NCBI GenBank assembly: GCA_947459295.1
Contig: CANHCY010000003.1
Location: 1-64,000, forward strand
Direction of reading: 5' to 3'
Length of the DNA stretch: 64,000 nt
Source: Chitinophagaceae bacterium
Lineage (GTDB): Bacteria; Bacteroidota; Bacteroidia; Chitinophagales; Chitinophagaceae
The translations under genes and the position numbers were made by a program. Shown in pieces: positions 8,285 to 15,745 of the stretch. How positions within the stretch are numbered: position 1 is the stretch's first letter; every line of letters begins with the position of its first letter. Under the pieces are notes generated by a model that saw only the letters and a program-made list of their open reading frames with translations, searched no databases and had not been told where the DNA came from.

Positions 8285-9940
8285 ATGAAAAAAACATTTA
8301 CTGTTGTTTTAATATTGTTGTCTATTGTGTCCACCGCACAGGACAGTACATTTATTAAGTCTGATTTAAATAGTGTAGCAAAGGTTTTTGATTTGACTTT
8401 TAGTCAAAAAGAAATAGATACGCTTTACTCCGATGTAAAAGATAATTTATACAATTATAAAAGTATGCACAAGCTTACTTTAAATAATGCGACGCCCTTA
8501 AGTATGTGGCAAACGCCTGTTGTACCCGGCATGAAGTTTAATACGGTGCAGCAGCCAGTTAAATGGGGTCCTTCAATTGTCGTGACCATTCCCGCTAATA
8601 AAAATGATCTCGCATTTTATTCGATAGAGCAGTTGGCGTACTTAATTAAAAATAAAAAAATAACATCGGTTGCACTGACTGCTTTTTTTATTGAGCGCAT
8701 CAAAAAATACGGAGACAGTTTACAGTGCTTAATTAGCTTAACTGAAGAGATTGCAATAGCGCAGGCTAAACAGGCAGACGCCGAAATTGCAACAGGAAAA
8801 TACAGGGGTCTATTACACGGCATCCCTTATGGACTCAAAGATTTATTTGCAGTAAAGGGTACTAAAACAACCTGGGGTGCCGAGCCATATAAAAATCAAG
8901 TGATTGAAGAAGACGCATACGTGTATACAAAGCTTAAAGAAGCCGGGGCTGTGTTAGTGGCAAAGTTTACACTCGGTGCGCTTGCCATGGGTGATTACTG
9001 GTATGGAGGTCGCACAAAAAATCCGTGGAATTTAAAATATGGTTCTTCAGGATCATCTGCAGGATCAACGTCTGCAACCGTTGCGGGTCTTGTGCCATTT
9101 GCTATTGGTACTGAAACATGGGGCAGTATTGTTTCACCTTCTACAACATGTGGGGCTACGGGTTTAAGACCCACATTTGGTACCATCAGTAGATCTGGTG
9201 CTATGGCTTTAAGTTATAGTTTGGATAAAGTAGGTCCTATTTGTAGATCAGCGGCAGACGCAGCGGTGGTGTTTAATTATTTACATGGTGCCGATGGTAA
9301 AGATTTGTCTGCGGTAAACATGCCTTTTAATTATGACGCGGTTAAGCCAATTAAAAATTACCGAATTGCCTACGCCAAAAATTATTTCGATAAAATTAAA
9401 GACACAACTAGAGCAGAATGGGCCGCTTTAAAAGCGTTTGAAAAAATGGGTGCCACTTTAATTCCAGTAAATTTTCCGGACAGTGGCGTTTATAAATTTA
9501 ATATTATGGACGTTATTATTGGGGTTGAGTGTGCTGCACAATTTGATGATCTTACCCGTTCTAATTTGGATGATGCGCTTACGCGTCAAACAAAAAATGA
9601 TTGGCCCAATCAGTTTAGAACCGCTCGTTTTGTACCAGCTGTAGAATATGTAAATGCGCAGCGCCACCGCTTTTTACTCATGAAAAATGTTAATGAAGCG
9701 ATTGCACCATTCGATGCTATTATTTGTCCATCAAGAGGAGATGGTAATCAATCAGCCATAACTAACTTAACTGGAAACCCTGTGGTATGTGTGCCTGTAG
9801 GATTTGATAAGCGAAACAATTTACCGGTAGGCATCAGCTTTGTTGGAAAGCTTTATGACGAAGCAAGTATTTTAAGAATTGCAAAAGCGTATCAAGATGC
9901 AACTGGTTGGGATGAAATGCATCCTAGTATGTTTAAATAA
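8285..9940 (+). CDS. Exported amidase (amidase signature family)
   Basis: A 551-residue amidase-signature hydrolase that would act outside the cytoplasm. An N-terminal signal peptide (LLSIVSTAQD) is followed by about 80 residues of family-specific sequence. The Ser-cisSer-Lys machinery is visible: Lys185 in GIPYGLKDLFAVKG and the glycine/serine-rich stretch at about residues 252-266 (YGSSGSSAGSTSATV). The gene starts 3 bases after the epimerase stop, so it belongs to the sialic-acid transcript, but its substrate is unknown; it could act on acyl-amides or peptides released with host or environmental glycans. Its last 8 bases overlap the convergent DUF1801 gene. Confidence 0.85.
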   Translation: MKKTFTVVLILLSIVSTAQDSTFIKSDLNSVAKVFDLTFSQKEIDTLYSDVKDNLYNYKSMHKLTLNNATPLSMWQTPVVPGMKFNTVQQPVKWGPSIVVTIPANKNDLAFYSIEQLAYLIKNKKITSVALTAFFIERIKKYGDSLQCLISLTEEIAIAQAKQADAEIATGKYRGLLHGIPYGLKDLFAVKGTKTTWGAEPYKNQVIEEDAYVYTKLKEAGAVLVAKFTLGALAMGDYWYGGRTKNPWNLKYGSSGSSAGSTSATVAGLVPFAIGTETWGSIVSPSTTCGATGLRPTFGTISRSGAMALSYSLDKVGPICRSAADAAVVFNYLHGADGKDLSAVNMPFNYDAVKPIKNYRIAYAKNYFDKIKDTTRAEWAALKAFEKMGATLIPVNFPDSGVYKFNIMDVIIGVECAAQFDDLTRSNLDDALTRQTKNDWPNQFRTARFVPAVEYVNAQRHRFLLMKNVNEAIAPFDAIICPSRGDGNQSAITNLTGNPVVCVPVGFDKRNNLPVGISFVGKLYDEASILRIAKAYQDATGWDEMHPSMFK

Positions 9941-10283
9941 CTTTACTGATATTTTCTTTAATCCTAAACACTACCATCTCTTTGATGAGTTTTTTTGGTA
10001 ATGGTTGATCAATTGGAAATTGAACTGCACCCTTGGAATGTTTGTATGCCTGAATTTTTGGTAAAAATTGTTTGATACCAGAAGGGGTTGGGTAAAATCC
10101 AATATGTCCTTTGTAGCCTGCAAAATAAACAAGCACGCCATTTAGCTTATAGGCGGGCATGCAATAACTGATAAGTTCCTGTGCTTCAGGGGCCGCTGAT
10201 TTAATTATGGCTCTTATTTCTTTCAATTGTTTTTGTACAACAGGCGGAAAGTCTTCTATATAGTTGTCTATTTCGTTTTTCAT
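9933..10283 (-). CDS. DUF1801 / YdhG-like small protein
   Basis: A 116-residue soluble protein with the DUF1801 pattern: an N-terminal helix (VQKQLKEIRAIIKSAAPEAQELISY), then MPAYKLNGVLVYFAGYKGHIGFYP, and a basic C-terminal segment (FPIDQPLPKKLIKEMVVFR). Related proteins such as Bacillus Fra/YdhG have been linked to iron handling, but function here is unproven. It is transcribed toward the amidase gene and overlaps its 3' end by 8 bases. It appears to be a single-gene unit between the sialic-acid operon and the rhodopsin upstream region. Confidence 0.8.
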   Translation of the reverse strand: MKNEIDNYIEDFPPVVQKQLKEIRAIIKSAAPEAQELISYCMPAYKLNGVLVYFAGYKGHIGFYPTPSGIKQFLPKIQAYKHSKGAVQFPIDQPLPKKLIKEMVVFRIKENISKVI

Positions 10284-10607
10284 TTTTAGTTCAATTTTAC
10301 CCTGTACCTATTAATTTCAGCAAAGGTCATTTTGTTAAAATGCTGATTGATAGCTATTTAATGCTTTAGTGTTACTTGTTTTCTATTGATTTTTATCCAA
10401 TTCACAAATTATAAACTTTTATTCTTTTTTTTCATATTACTTTAAGTTTCCTATAAGGCTGTTATTCATGCTATTACATCAGTTTTGTTTAGAATTGTGT
10501 AGTTCATATTTAACAAAACTGGGTAATTCCGCACTACTGTGTATGTTTTCAATGCAACAATTAAACAGAATACTTGTTAAATTACTCTAAACAAATTCAT
10601 TTGCCCT
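10284..10607. other. 324-base AT-rich intergenic region upstream of the rhodopsin
   Basis: No credible gene or RNA is visible. This is the longest gap in the window and must contain the rhodopsin promoter and probably a long leader. I looked for TTG-N19-21-TAnnTTTG in the forward direction and found only one-mismatch -7 candidates (TAAGTTTC 10443, TAGAATTG 10490, TATGTTTT 10542) without a proper -33 TTG. No obvious operator palindrome was seen. Confidence 0.6.
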
Positions 10608-11324
10608 ATGGAACACCTAAAAATCGCCTCCGACAATTACGTAGCGTTTACGTTTTTTATCGGAACAATGGCCATGATGGCCGCATCTGTATTCTTCTTT
10701 TTTGAGTTGAATTCAACTCCAACAAAATGGAGAACTTCTGTTCTAGTTTCTGGTTTGATCACTTTCATCGCAGCAGTACACTACTACTACATGAGAGGAT
10801 ACAATCTAGCAACTGGTGATTCACCTACTTTCTTCAGATATGTAGACTGGATCTTAACTGTACCTCTTATGTGCGTTGAGTTTTACTTAATCACTAAAAA
10901 GGCTGGTGCAAAACAAGGTTTATTATGGAAGTTGATTTTCGCTTCTTTAGTAATGCTTGTAACTGGTTACTTCGGTGAAACGATTTACAGAGGAAGTAGT
11001 GTAATCTGGGGAGTAATCTCTGGTGCTGCTTATTTCTACATTGTTTACTTAGTATGGTTTGGCGAAGTTTCTCAACTTGCTCAAACTGCTGGTGCACAAG
11101 TTGCAAAAGCAACAAAAACACTTGCTTGGTTCGTACTTGTTGGATGGGCTATCTATCCTTTAGGTTACATCCTAGGAACTCCAGGTGGATTATTTGGTAT
11201 TCAATTAGTAGCTGATGCAGCTTTAGCTTCTCACTACATGGATATCGTTTACAACGTTGCAGATGCAATCAACAAGATTGGATTTGGTTTAGTGATCTAT
11301 TCATTAAGCAGATCTCAAGATTAA
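10608..11324 (+). CDS. Green-type proton-pumping rhodopsin (proteorhodopsin family)
   Basis: A light-driven outward proton pump of the inner membrane with seven helices and 238 residues. Key residues can be read by alignment with proteorhodopsin: His58 (partner of the counterion), Asp80 (Schiff-base counterion/acceptor), Thr84 and Glu91 (donor) in FRYVDWILTVPLMCVEFYLI, giving the DTE motif of proton pumps, and the retinal lysine Lys223 in DAINKIGFGL. The spectral-tuning position is Met88, typical of green-absorbing Bacteroidota pumps. Gly135 (in IWGVISG) occupies the site that is small in antenna-binding rhodopsins. Codon choice leans to C-ending TTC/TAC/ATC codons, unlike the neighbours, suggesting very high expression. 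The retinal-producing fusion gene follows. Confidence 0.96.
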   Translation: MEHLKIASDNYVAFTFFIGTMAMMAASVFFFFELNSTPTKWRTSVLVSGLITFIAAVHYYYMRGYNLATGDSPTFFRYVDWILTVPLMCVEFYLITKKAGAKQGLLWKLIFASLVMLVTGYFGETIYRGSSVIWGVISGAAYFYIVYLVWFGEVSQLAQTAGAQVAKATKTLAWFVLVGWAIYPLGYILGTPGGLFGIQLVADAALASHYMDIVYNVADAINKIGFGLVIYSLSRSQD

Positions 11325-11343
11325 TTGATTCAATAGTTTTATA

Positions 11344-11389
11344 AAAAGGCGAGGTATGTATTTATTGCACACCTCGCCTTTTATTTTTT
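11344..11389 (+). terminator. Strong intrinsic terminator after the rhodopsin
   Basis: AAAAGGCGAGGT (11344-11355) pairs perfectly with ACCTCGCCTTTT (11371-11382), and a T-rich tract follows. The loop can extend the stem by a few imperfect pairs. It lies 20 bases after the rhodopsin stop and 24 bases before the start of the next gene on the same strand. Confidence 0.9.
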
Positions 11390-11413
11390 GAACGTTACCG
11401 TTTTTTTGTTTGC

Positions 11414-13432
11414 ATGTTGTCAGACCAAAATTATAATGCCAATACCAGTGTCATCCAGTATGATTATGTTTTTATTGGAATGGGTGCTTCCAATGGACTT
11501 ATGTTATTAGAGTTCATAAAAAGAGGATTCCACCAAACAAAGCGCATTGCTGTTATTGAAAAAGCACAAAAAAATACCAACGATAAAACCTATTGTTTTT
11601 GGTCTGCACCGGATGCATCTATCGTTAAAGATCTTTCCTCTATCATTAGTTATCAGTATCAGTTTGTTCAAACAAATGCAACAAAGGTTCAATCCATACA
11701 GGATCAACCATATCACTGTATAAAAAGTATCGACTTTTATAATTTAGTAATAGATACAATCGCATCACAACCTATTGATGTGTTTGAAGCACAAGTGGAT
11801 GCAGTAACCTCACAGTTAGATCATATTGACATTGCTTTTGACAGCAAGGTTATAAAGGGAGCTATTGTTTTTGATAGCAGGCCACCCAACTTTACGCCAG
11901 AGGCTAACAACAAGTCTTATTTACTTCAAACATTTTTTGGATACCATATTCGCTTAAAAGAGGCGGTATTAAATACGGATACATTTCAAATGATGAATTT
12001 TGATGTGGATCAGTCTAACTATACGCAGTTTGTTTACAACTTACCCTATGCCCCAAATGAGTGTTTGGTAGAACTTACCAGATTTGGCGTTGATACTATT
12101 GATGTTGACTACGCAAAAAAAATATTGGATGATAAAATTAGTGCTCAGTTTGGCGCTTATGAAATTATCGCTGAAGAAGAAGGCTGTATTCCCATGACGG
12201 TATTAAAGCACCCAGCATCTGCTGATGACCGTATTATTCATATGGGCGCTCGTGCTAATTTGATTAAGCCTACTACAGGGTATGGTTTTAAAAAGATGTA
12301 TGAATTTGCAGCGGCTTTTGAAAATCCCGCAAAAGCACAAACATCAAAAAGCCGTTTTTTATTTTACGATCACCTGCTTTTAATTATTTTAATTAGATGG
12401 CCGTTTTTAGGTAAAAAAATATTTACGGCGCTATTTCAAAAAAATTCTATTCAGGCTATTTTTTCTTTTTTAGAAGAGAAATCTACTGTGTCCGCTGAAA
12501 TAAAAATATTTTCTTCACTACCAATCTTTCCATTTTTAAGGGCCTGTGGTATCTACTTTACGAGCTATTTTAAAAAAGGGTATTTGTTTACAGTTGGATT
12601 CATGGCTTTGTATTTTTTACTAGAATGGGTGAGTCCAGTAGTAGCTTCCCAATTTGGATACACGGGTTTAATTGCAGGCCTATTAGCTGTTGGGCTTCCG
12701 CATGGCGCTGTCGATCATTTATTGGTGCAGTCTAAAAATTTTAACCTCGTAAGATTTGTGGTGCAATATGTATGTATAATAGCAGCTTATTTTGCACTCT
12801 GGCAGTGGTTTCCAGTATTTTCATTACTCTTATTTATAGCTTATTCGGCGTATCATTTTGGTGAATCAGAAATGGTAGAAATGCGTATTTCACTTGATTC
12901 TTTTGCGCAAAAGCTGTATGCGTTTATAATAGGATTGTCTATTTTATTATTTATTATTTTTTCGCATCTAGAAACATCCATTTTGGTGCTTAATAGCATA
13001 AACGGCGTTTCAAGTTTTTTAGAAAGGGTAGATCTTTACACGTATAAAAATGTGATACTAGCTGTTTCCTACTTTTCGATACTCCCAATTTGGTGGATGT
13101 CTAAAAAAACCTGCGTGTATTTAATGGCGATATTTGTACTCGGTATGCAAATGCCACTGATGCTTGCTTTTGGATTGTACTTTGTTGGTTCGCATAGTAT
13201 AAATGCTTGGGGGCATATCGCTACTAAACTCAAAACGCCTACAAAAAAACTGTACCTACAGTCTCTGCCGTTTAATATGGGCGCACTCTTTATTTTTGCA
13301 ATCTTTTTATACCTGCAAAATTCAAATGAACAACTGATACAATCCTACGCTGCTACTTTTTTTGTTTTCTTGGCTTGTGTAAGCCTTCCGCATATTATTC
13401 TCATGCACCTTTTTTATAAAAAAGAGGCTTAA
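11414..13432 (+). CDS. Fusion of lycopene beta-cyclase (CrtY type) and Brp/Blh beta-carotene 15,15'-dioxygenase
   Basis: One 672-residue polypeptide joins two enzymes of retinal synthesis. Residues about 15-385 form an FAD-dependent lycopene cyclase: dinucleotide fold YDYVFIGMGASNGL, KTYCFW at 58-63, VFDSRPP near 152, EEEGCIPM near 254 and GARANLIKPTTGYGF near 278. Residues about 388-672 are a multi-helix membrane domain of the Brp/Blh family with its histidine motifs GLPHGAVDH (427-435), YHFGE (480-484), SHSINAWGH (593-601) and SLPH (657-660). Both halves look complete and no frameshift is visible, so the protein should cyclise lycopene to beta-carotene and cleave it to two retinals for the adjacent rhodopsin. 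It follows the terminator closely, so it probably depends on read-through. The lycopene-forming genes (crtE, B, I) are not in the window. Confidence 0.92.
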   Translation: MLSDQNYNANTSVIQYDYVFIGMGASNGLMLLEFIKRGFHQTKRIAVIEKAQKNTNDKTYCFWSAPDASIVKDLSSIISYQYQFVQTNATKVQSIQDQPYHCIKSIDFYNLVIDTIASQPIDVFEAQVDAVTSQLDHIDIAFDSKVIKGAIVFDSRPPNFTPEANNKSYLLQTFFGYHIRLKEAVLNTDTFQMMNFDVDQSNYTQFVYNLPYAPNECLVELTRFGVDTIDVDYAKKILDDKISAQFGAYEIIAEEEGCIPMTVLKHPASADDRIIHMGARANLIKPTTGYGFKKMYEFAAAFENPAKAQTSKSRFLFYDHLLLIILIRWPFLGKKIFTALFQKNSIQAIFSFLEEKSTVSAEIKIFSSLPIFPFLRACGIYFTSYFKKGYLFTVGFMALYFLLEWVSPVVASQFGYTGLIAGLLAVGLPHGAVDHLLVQSKNFNLVRFVVQYVCIIAAYFALWQWFPVFSLLLFIAYSAYHFGESEMVEMRISLDSFAQKLYAFIIGLSILLFIIFSHLETSILVLNSINGVSSFLERVDLYTYKNVILAVSYFSILPIWWMSKKTCVYLMAIFVLGMQMPLMLAFGLYFVGSHSINAWGHIATKLKTPTKKLYLQSLPFNMGALFIFAIFLYLQNSNEQLIQSYAATFFVFLACVSLPHIILMHLFYKKEA

Positions 13433-14043
13433 AGGTCTAGGAGTTTAAAAAAATCATCTTCCTGTATTTCTTGTACACCACCTGCAGGTAAATTTCCTAA
13501 ATATATATTTTCGATAGCTACTCTAATAAGTCTGATGCAGCGGTGGTGCACGGCTGCTACCATTTTACGCACCTGATGGAATTTTCCTTCAGTTAAAGTA
13601 ATGAGCACCCAACTGGTTACTACATTTTGATGCAGCGGTATTGCTGGCGTTAGTAAAGACGCTTCAAATAAATGACTATTCACTGCTGGATCCTCTACGA
13701 TGTTTACGGTGCATGGACTTGTTAGATAAGCGCTTCCACCCGGTGCACTAATTTGGATGCCATTAGCTAGTGCATCTGCTGTGGCAGGGGTTATTTTATT
13801 TTTAACTTGAACCAGGTAGGTTCTGGTATGCGGCTTATGGCCTTGAAATAAAAGCTTGGTTACTTTTTTATTGGTGGTTAATAATAACAGGCCTTCAGAG
13901 TGGTTGTCTAATCTGCCAATGGCATGGGTGCCCTCTGGAAAATCAAAATCTAAACTACCTAGTAAATTAACATCGTGCGAGCTGATAAATTGTGAAACCA
14001 TATTTACTGGTTTATGAACTACAAAGTATCGGTGTGCTGTCAT
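13429..14043 (-). CDS. rRNA pseudouridine synthase (RsuA/RluE type)
   Basis: Isomerises a specific uridine of ribosomal RNA. The 204-residue protein lacks an S4 domain and begins directly with the catalytic fold. The catalytic aspartate is in the motif [17 protein letters not shown] (family GRLDxxSxGLLLLT), and TRTYLVQVK and GKFHQVRKM are the usual downstream motifs. The short S4-less form resembles RluE (23S rRNA), but the modified position cannot be assigned from sequence. Its stop overlaps the convergent cyclase-dioxygenase gene by 4 bases. Confidence 0.87.
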   Translation of the reverse strand: MTAHRYFVVHKPVNMVSQFISSHDVNLLGSLDFDFPEGTHAIGRLDNHSEGLLLLTTNKKVTKLLFQGHKPHTRTYLVQVKNKITPATADALANGIQISAPGGSAYLTSPCTVNIVEDPAVNSHLFEASLLTPAIPLHQNVVTSWVLITLTEGKFHQVRKMVAAVHHRCIRLIRVAIENIYLGNLPAGGVQEIQEDDFFKLLDL

Positions 14044-14062
14044 GGCGGCAAATTACTTAATA

Positions 14063-14074
14063 TTGCATATGCAA
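14063..14074. promoter_or_regulatory. Perfect palindrome between divergent genes
   Basis: TTGCATATGCAA is a perfect 12-base palindrome. It contains the likely start codon of the VF530-type gene (ATG at 14069) and lies 20 bases upstream of the divergent pseudouridine synthase start. It could be an operator, but short AT-rich palindromes occur by chance. Confidence 0.25.
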
Positions 14075-14287
14075 CAAGTGTCAAATGACCCCTTACACGG
14101 TAAAACCCTCGAAAAAATAGTAACTGAACTAGTTGCTTATTTTGGATGGGAAGATTTGGGGCAGCATATCCCTATCAATTGTTTTAATGATAATCCGAGC
14201 ATTCAATCGAGCCTTAAGTTTTTACGCAAAACCCCTTGGGCACGTAAAAAGGTAGAGGATTTATATGTGCGCATGATTACCGGGTAA
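14069..14287 (+). CDS. VF530 family (DUF2132) small DNA-binding protein
   Basis: A 72-residue protein matching the VF530 family: [21 protein letters not shown], then [31 protein letters not shown] family structure shows a compact helical fold proposed to bind DNA; the role is unknown. I start at 14069 ([11 protein letters not shown]) because the family normally begins a few residues before DPLHG. The upstream ATG at 14042 would overlap the first codon of the divergent pseudouridine synthase. The gene stands alone. Confidence 0.8.
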   Translation: MQQVSNDPLHGKTLEKIVTELVAYFGWEDLGQHIPINCFNDNPSIQSSLKFLRKTPWARKKVEDLYVRMITG

Positions 14288-14321
14288 TCAATGGCAAGTA
14301 GATAGCGTAATTAATTTTCTC

Positions 14322-15743
14322 TTAATTTGTTTTTACTTCTGGTGCTTTAGCTTCTGTAGTGTCTGTTGCCAATACCGGTAATTTATAACCTCCCGTATCT
14401 ATTAGTAACCCTGGCATTTTTTGTTTTAACCCTGCAACAGCTGCATTTGTAAAACTAGTACCATATAGGTATACTTTTTTTAATTTTTTTAGTGCGCTTA
14501 CATTGCCAATCCCATCAGCGGTAACTTTTGTTTGCGTGATACTCAAACTTTCTAAGTTTTCTAATGCTGCAAGTGATGCAAGTCCTTTATTGGTAATTGT
14601 AGTGCCATTTAATTCAAGTTGTTTAAGCTGTTTGCAATTAGATAAGGCCAATAAATGTTCATCTTTAACAGCTGTAAAGGAAGCGGTTAATTGTAATAGC
14701 TGATCTGATATTTTAGATAAAAGTTGAAAGGTTTGTGCGCTTACATTTTCGACACCAATTAAATTGGCTCGCACATAATTTGATCCGCTTACAACAGGTA
14801 CCACTACAATGCCTTCTTTATTTAATTGCGCCAATAGATCTGCAGCTATTGGGCTTGCATTTTTAGTTGGGAGGATACTTGCAGTTTCATTTGCGCCATC
14901 ACCATCGCCATCACCACCTGCGCCATTTGAAAACGATGCCAATAGTCCTTTAATAGCGGCTGTTTGTTTTGTGTTTTTTACAGCTGCCGTAAAATTAGCG
15001 CCGGACTCTATCCACCAGTGTAGTAGATCAACCTCGTCTTTTGTAAGTTGTGGTTTTTCTTTGGGTGGCATATGTTCTTCGTTAGAAGTGGGAAGTAATA
15101 AACGGTTTATGATTTCACTACTACCAGGCTGGTAAGGAGTCAATACTTTTCCTTCTTCTCCACCTTGTAAAATATAATTGGGAAGATCAAGTCTTAATTT
15201 TCCTTTTTGTTTGCTTTCTCCATGGCAACTATAACATTTGGTGGCGAGGATGGGCTCAATAATATCTGTGTATACAACCGCTTCATCTATATTGGCTATT
15301 ACTTTTTTAGTATCACTTGTACTTTTATTAAAGGAAGCCGTTAAATAATCCGCTCCATGTGTAAGGCTACCACCGTAATGTCCGGTAACCATAATTAGTG
15401 TAGTTAAAAGCGTAATGAATATGCCAAACAGTCCTTGTTTTTTTTGATAAACGAAATAACATACAACACTTGTAATGGCCGTTGCAATGCCAAGCCACTG
15501 GTGCTTAAAAATAATATCCTCGTTATACGCATCTGAAATAGAAAGTAAATAACCGGTAATGCAGGATAGGATCGAAAAAAATGATCCAATCGCAAGTGCA
15601 GGCGCTACCGCCAAAGACATATTTGCAAACCTTTGTTTTTTTGATGCAAAAAATAGTAAGGCTGCAAAGAGTAAAATGCCAATAGGCAAGTGAACAAAAA
15701 CAGGGTGTAACCTTCCAATACCAGCACTAATCATTTGTATCAT
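14322..15743 (-). CDS. DUF2231 membrane / planctomycete-type cytochrome c / LRR protein
   Basis: A 473-residue membrane-anchored protein built from three parts. Residues 1-120 form about four membrane helices of the DUF2231 type (GRLHPVFVHLPIGILLF). Residues about 155-250 are a PSCyt1 cytochrome c domain with heme motif CYSCH (170-174) and the downstream MPPKEKPQLTKDEVDLLHWW segment. Residues about 330-460 form leucine-rich repeats (LKQLELNGTTITNKGLASLA and the like). It is the last gene of a three-gene block with the DUF1501 and PSD1 genes (3-base gap), so the three products probably work together at the cell envelope. The reaction is unknown. Confidence 0.82.
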   Translation of the reverse strand: MIQMISAGIGRLHPVFVHLPIGILLFAALLFFASKKQRFANMSLAVAPALAIGSFFSILSCITGYLLSISDAYNEDIIFKHQWLGIATAITSVVCYFVYQKKQGLFGIFITLLTTLIMVTGHYGGSLTHGADYLTASFNKSTSDTKKVIANIDEAVVYTDIIEPILATKCYSCHGESKQKGKLRLDLPNYILQGGEEGKVLTPYQPGSSEIINRLLLPTSNEEHMPPKEKPQLTKDEVDLLHWWIESGANFTAAVKNTKQTAAIKGLLASFSNGAGGDGDGDGANETASILPTKNASPIAADLLAQLNKEGIVVVPVVSGSNYVRANLIGVENVSAQTFQLLSKISDQLLQLTASFTAVKDEHLLALSNCKQLKQLELNGTTITNKGLASLAALENLESLSITQTKVTADGIGNVSALKKLKKVYLYGTSFTNAAVAGLKQKMPGLLIDTGGYKLPVLATDTTEAKAPEVKTN

Positions 15744-15745
15744 TT

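Noticed and set aside
10292..10324. TTTG-N21-TAAAATTG promoter for the DUF1801 gene
   Set aside because: One mismatch in the -7 box and it would leave only a few bases of leader before the start codon at 10283.
10542..10549. TATGTTTT as the rhodopsin -7 element
   Set aside because: One mismatch to TAnnTTTG and only CTG at the -33 spacing; too weak to call.
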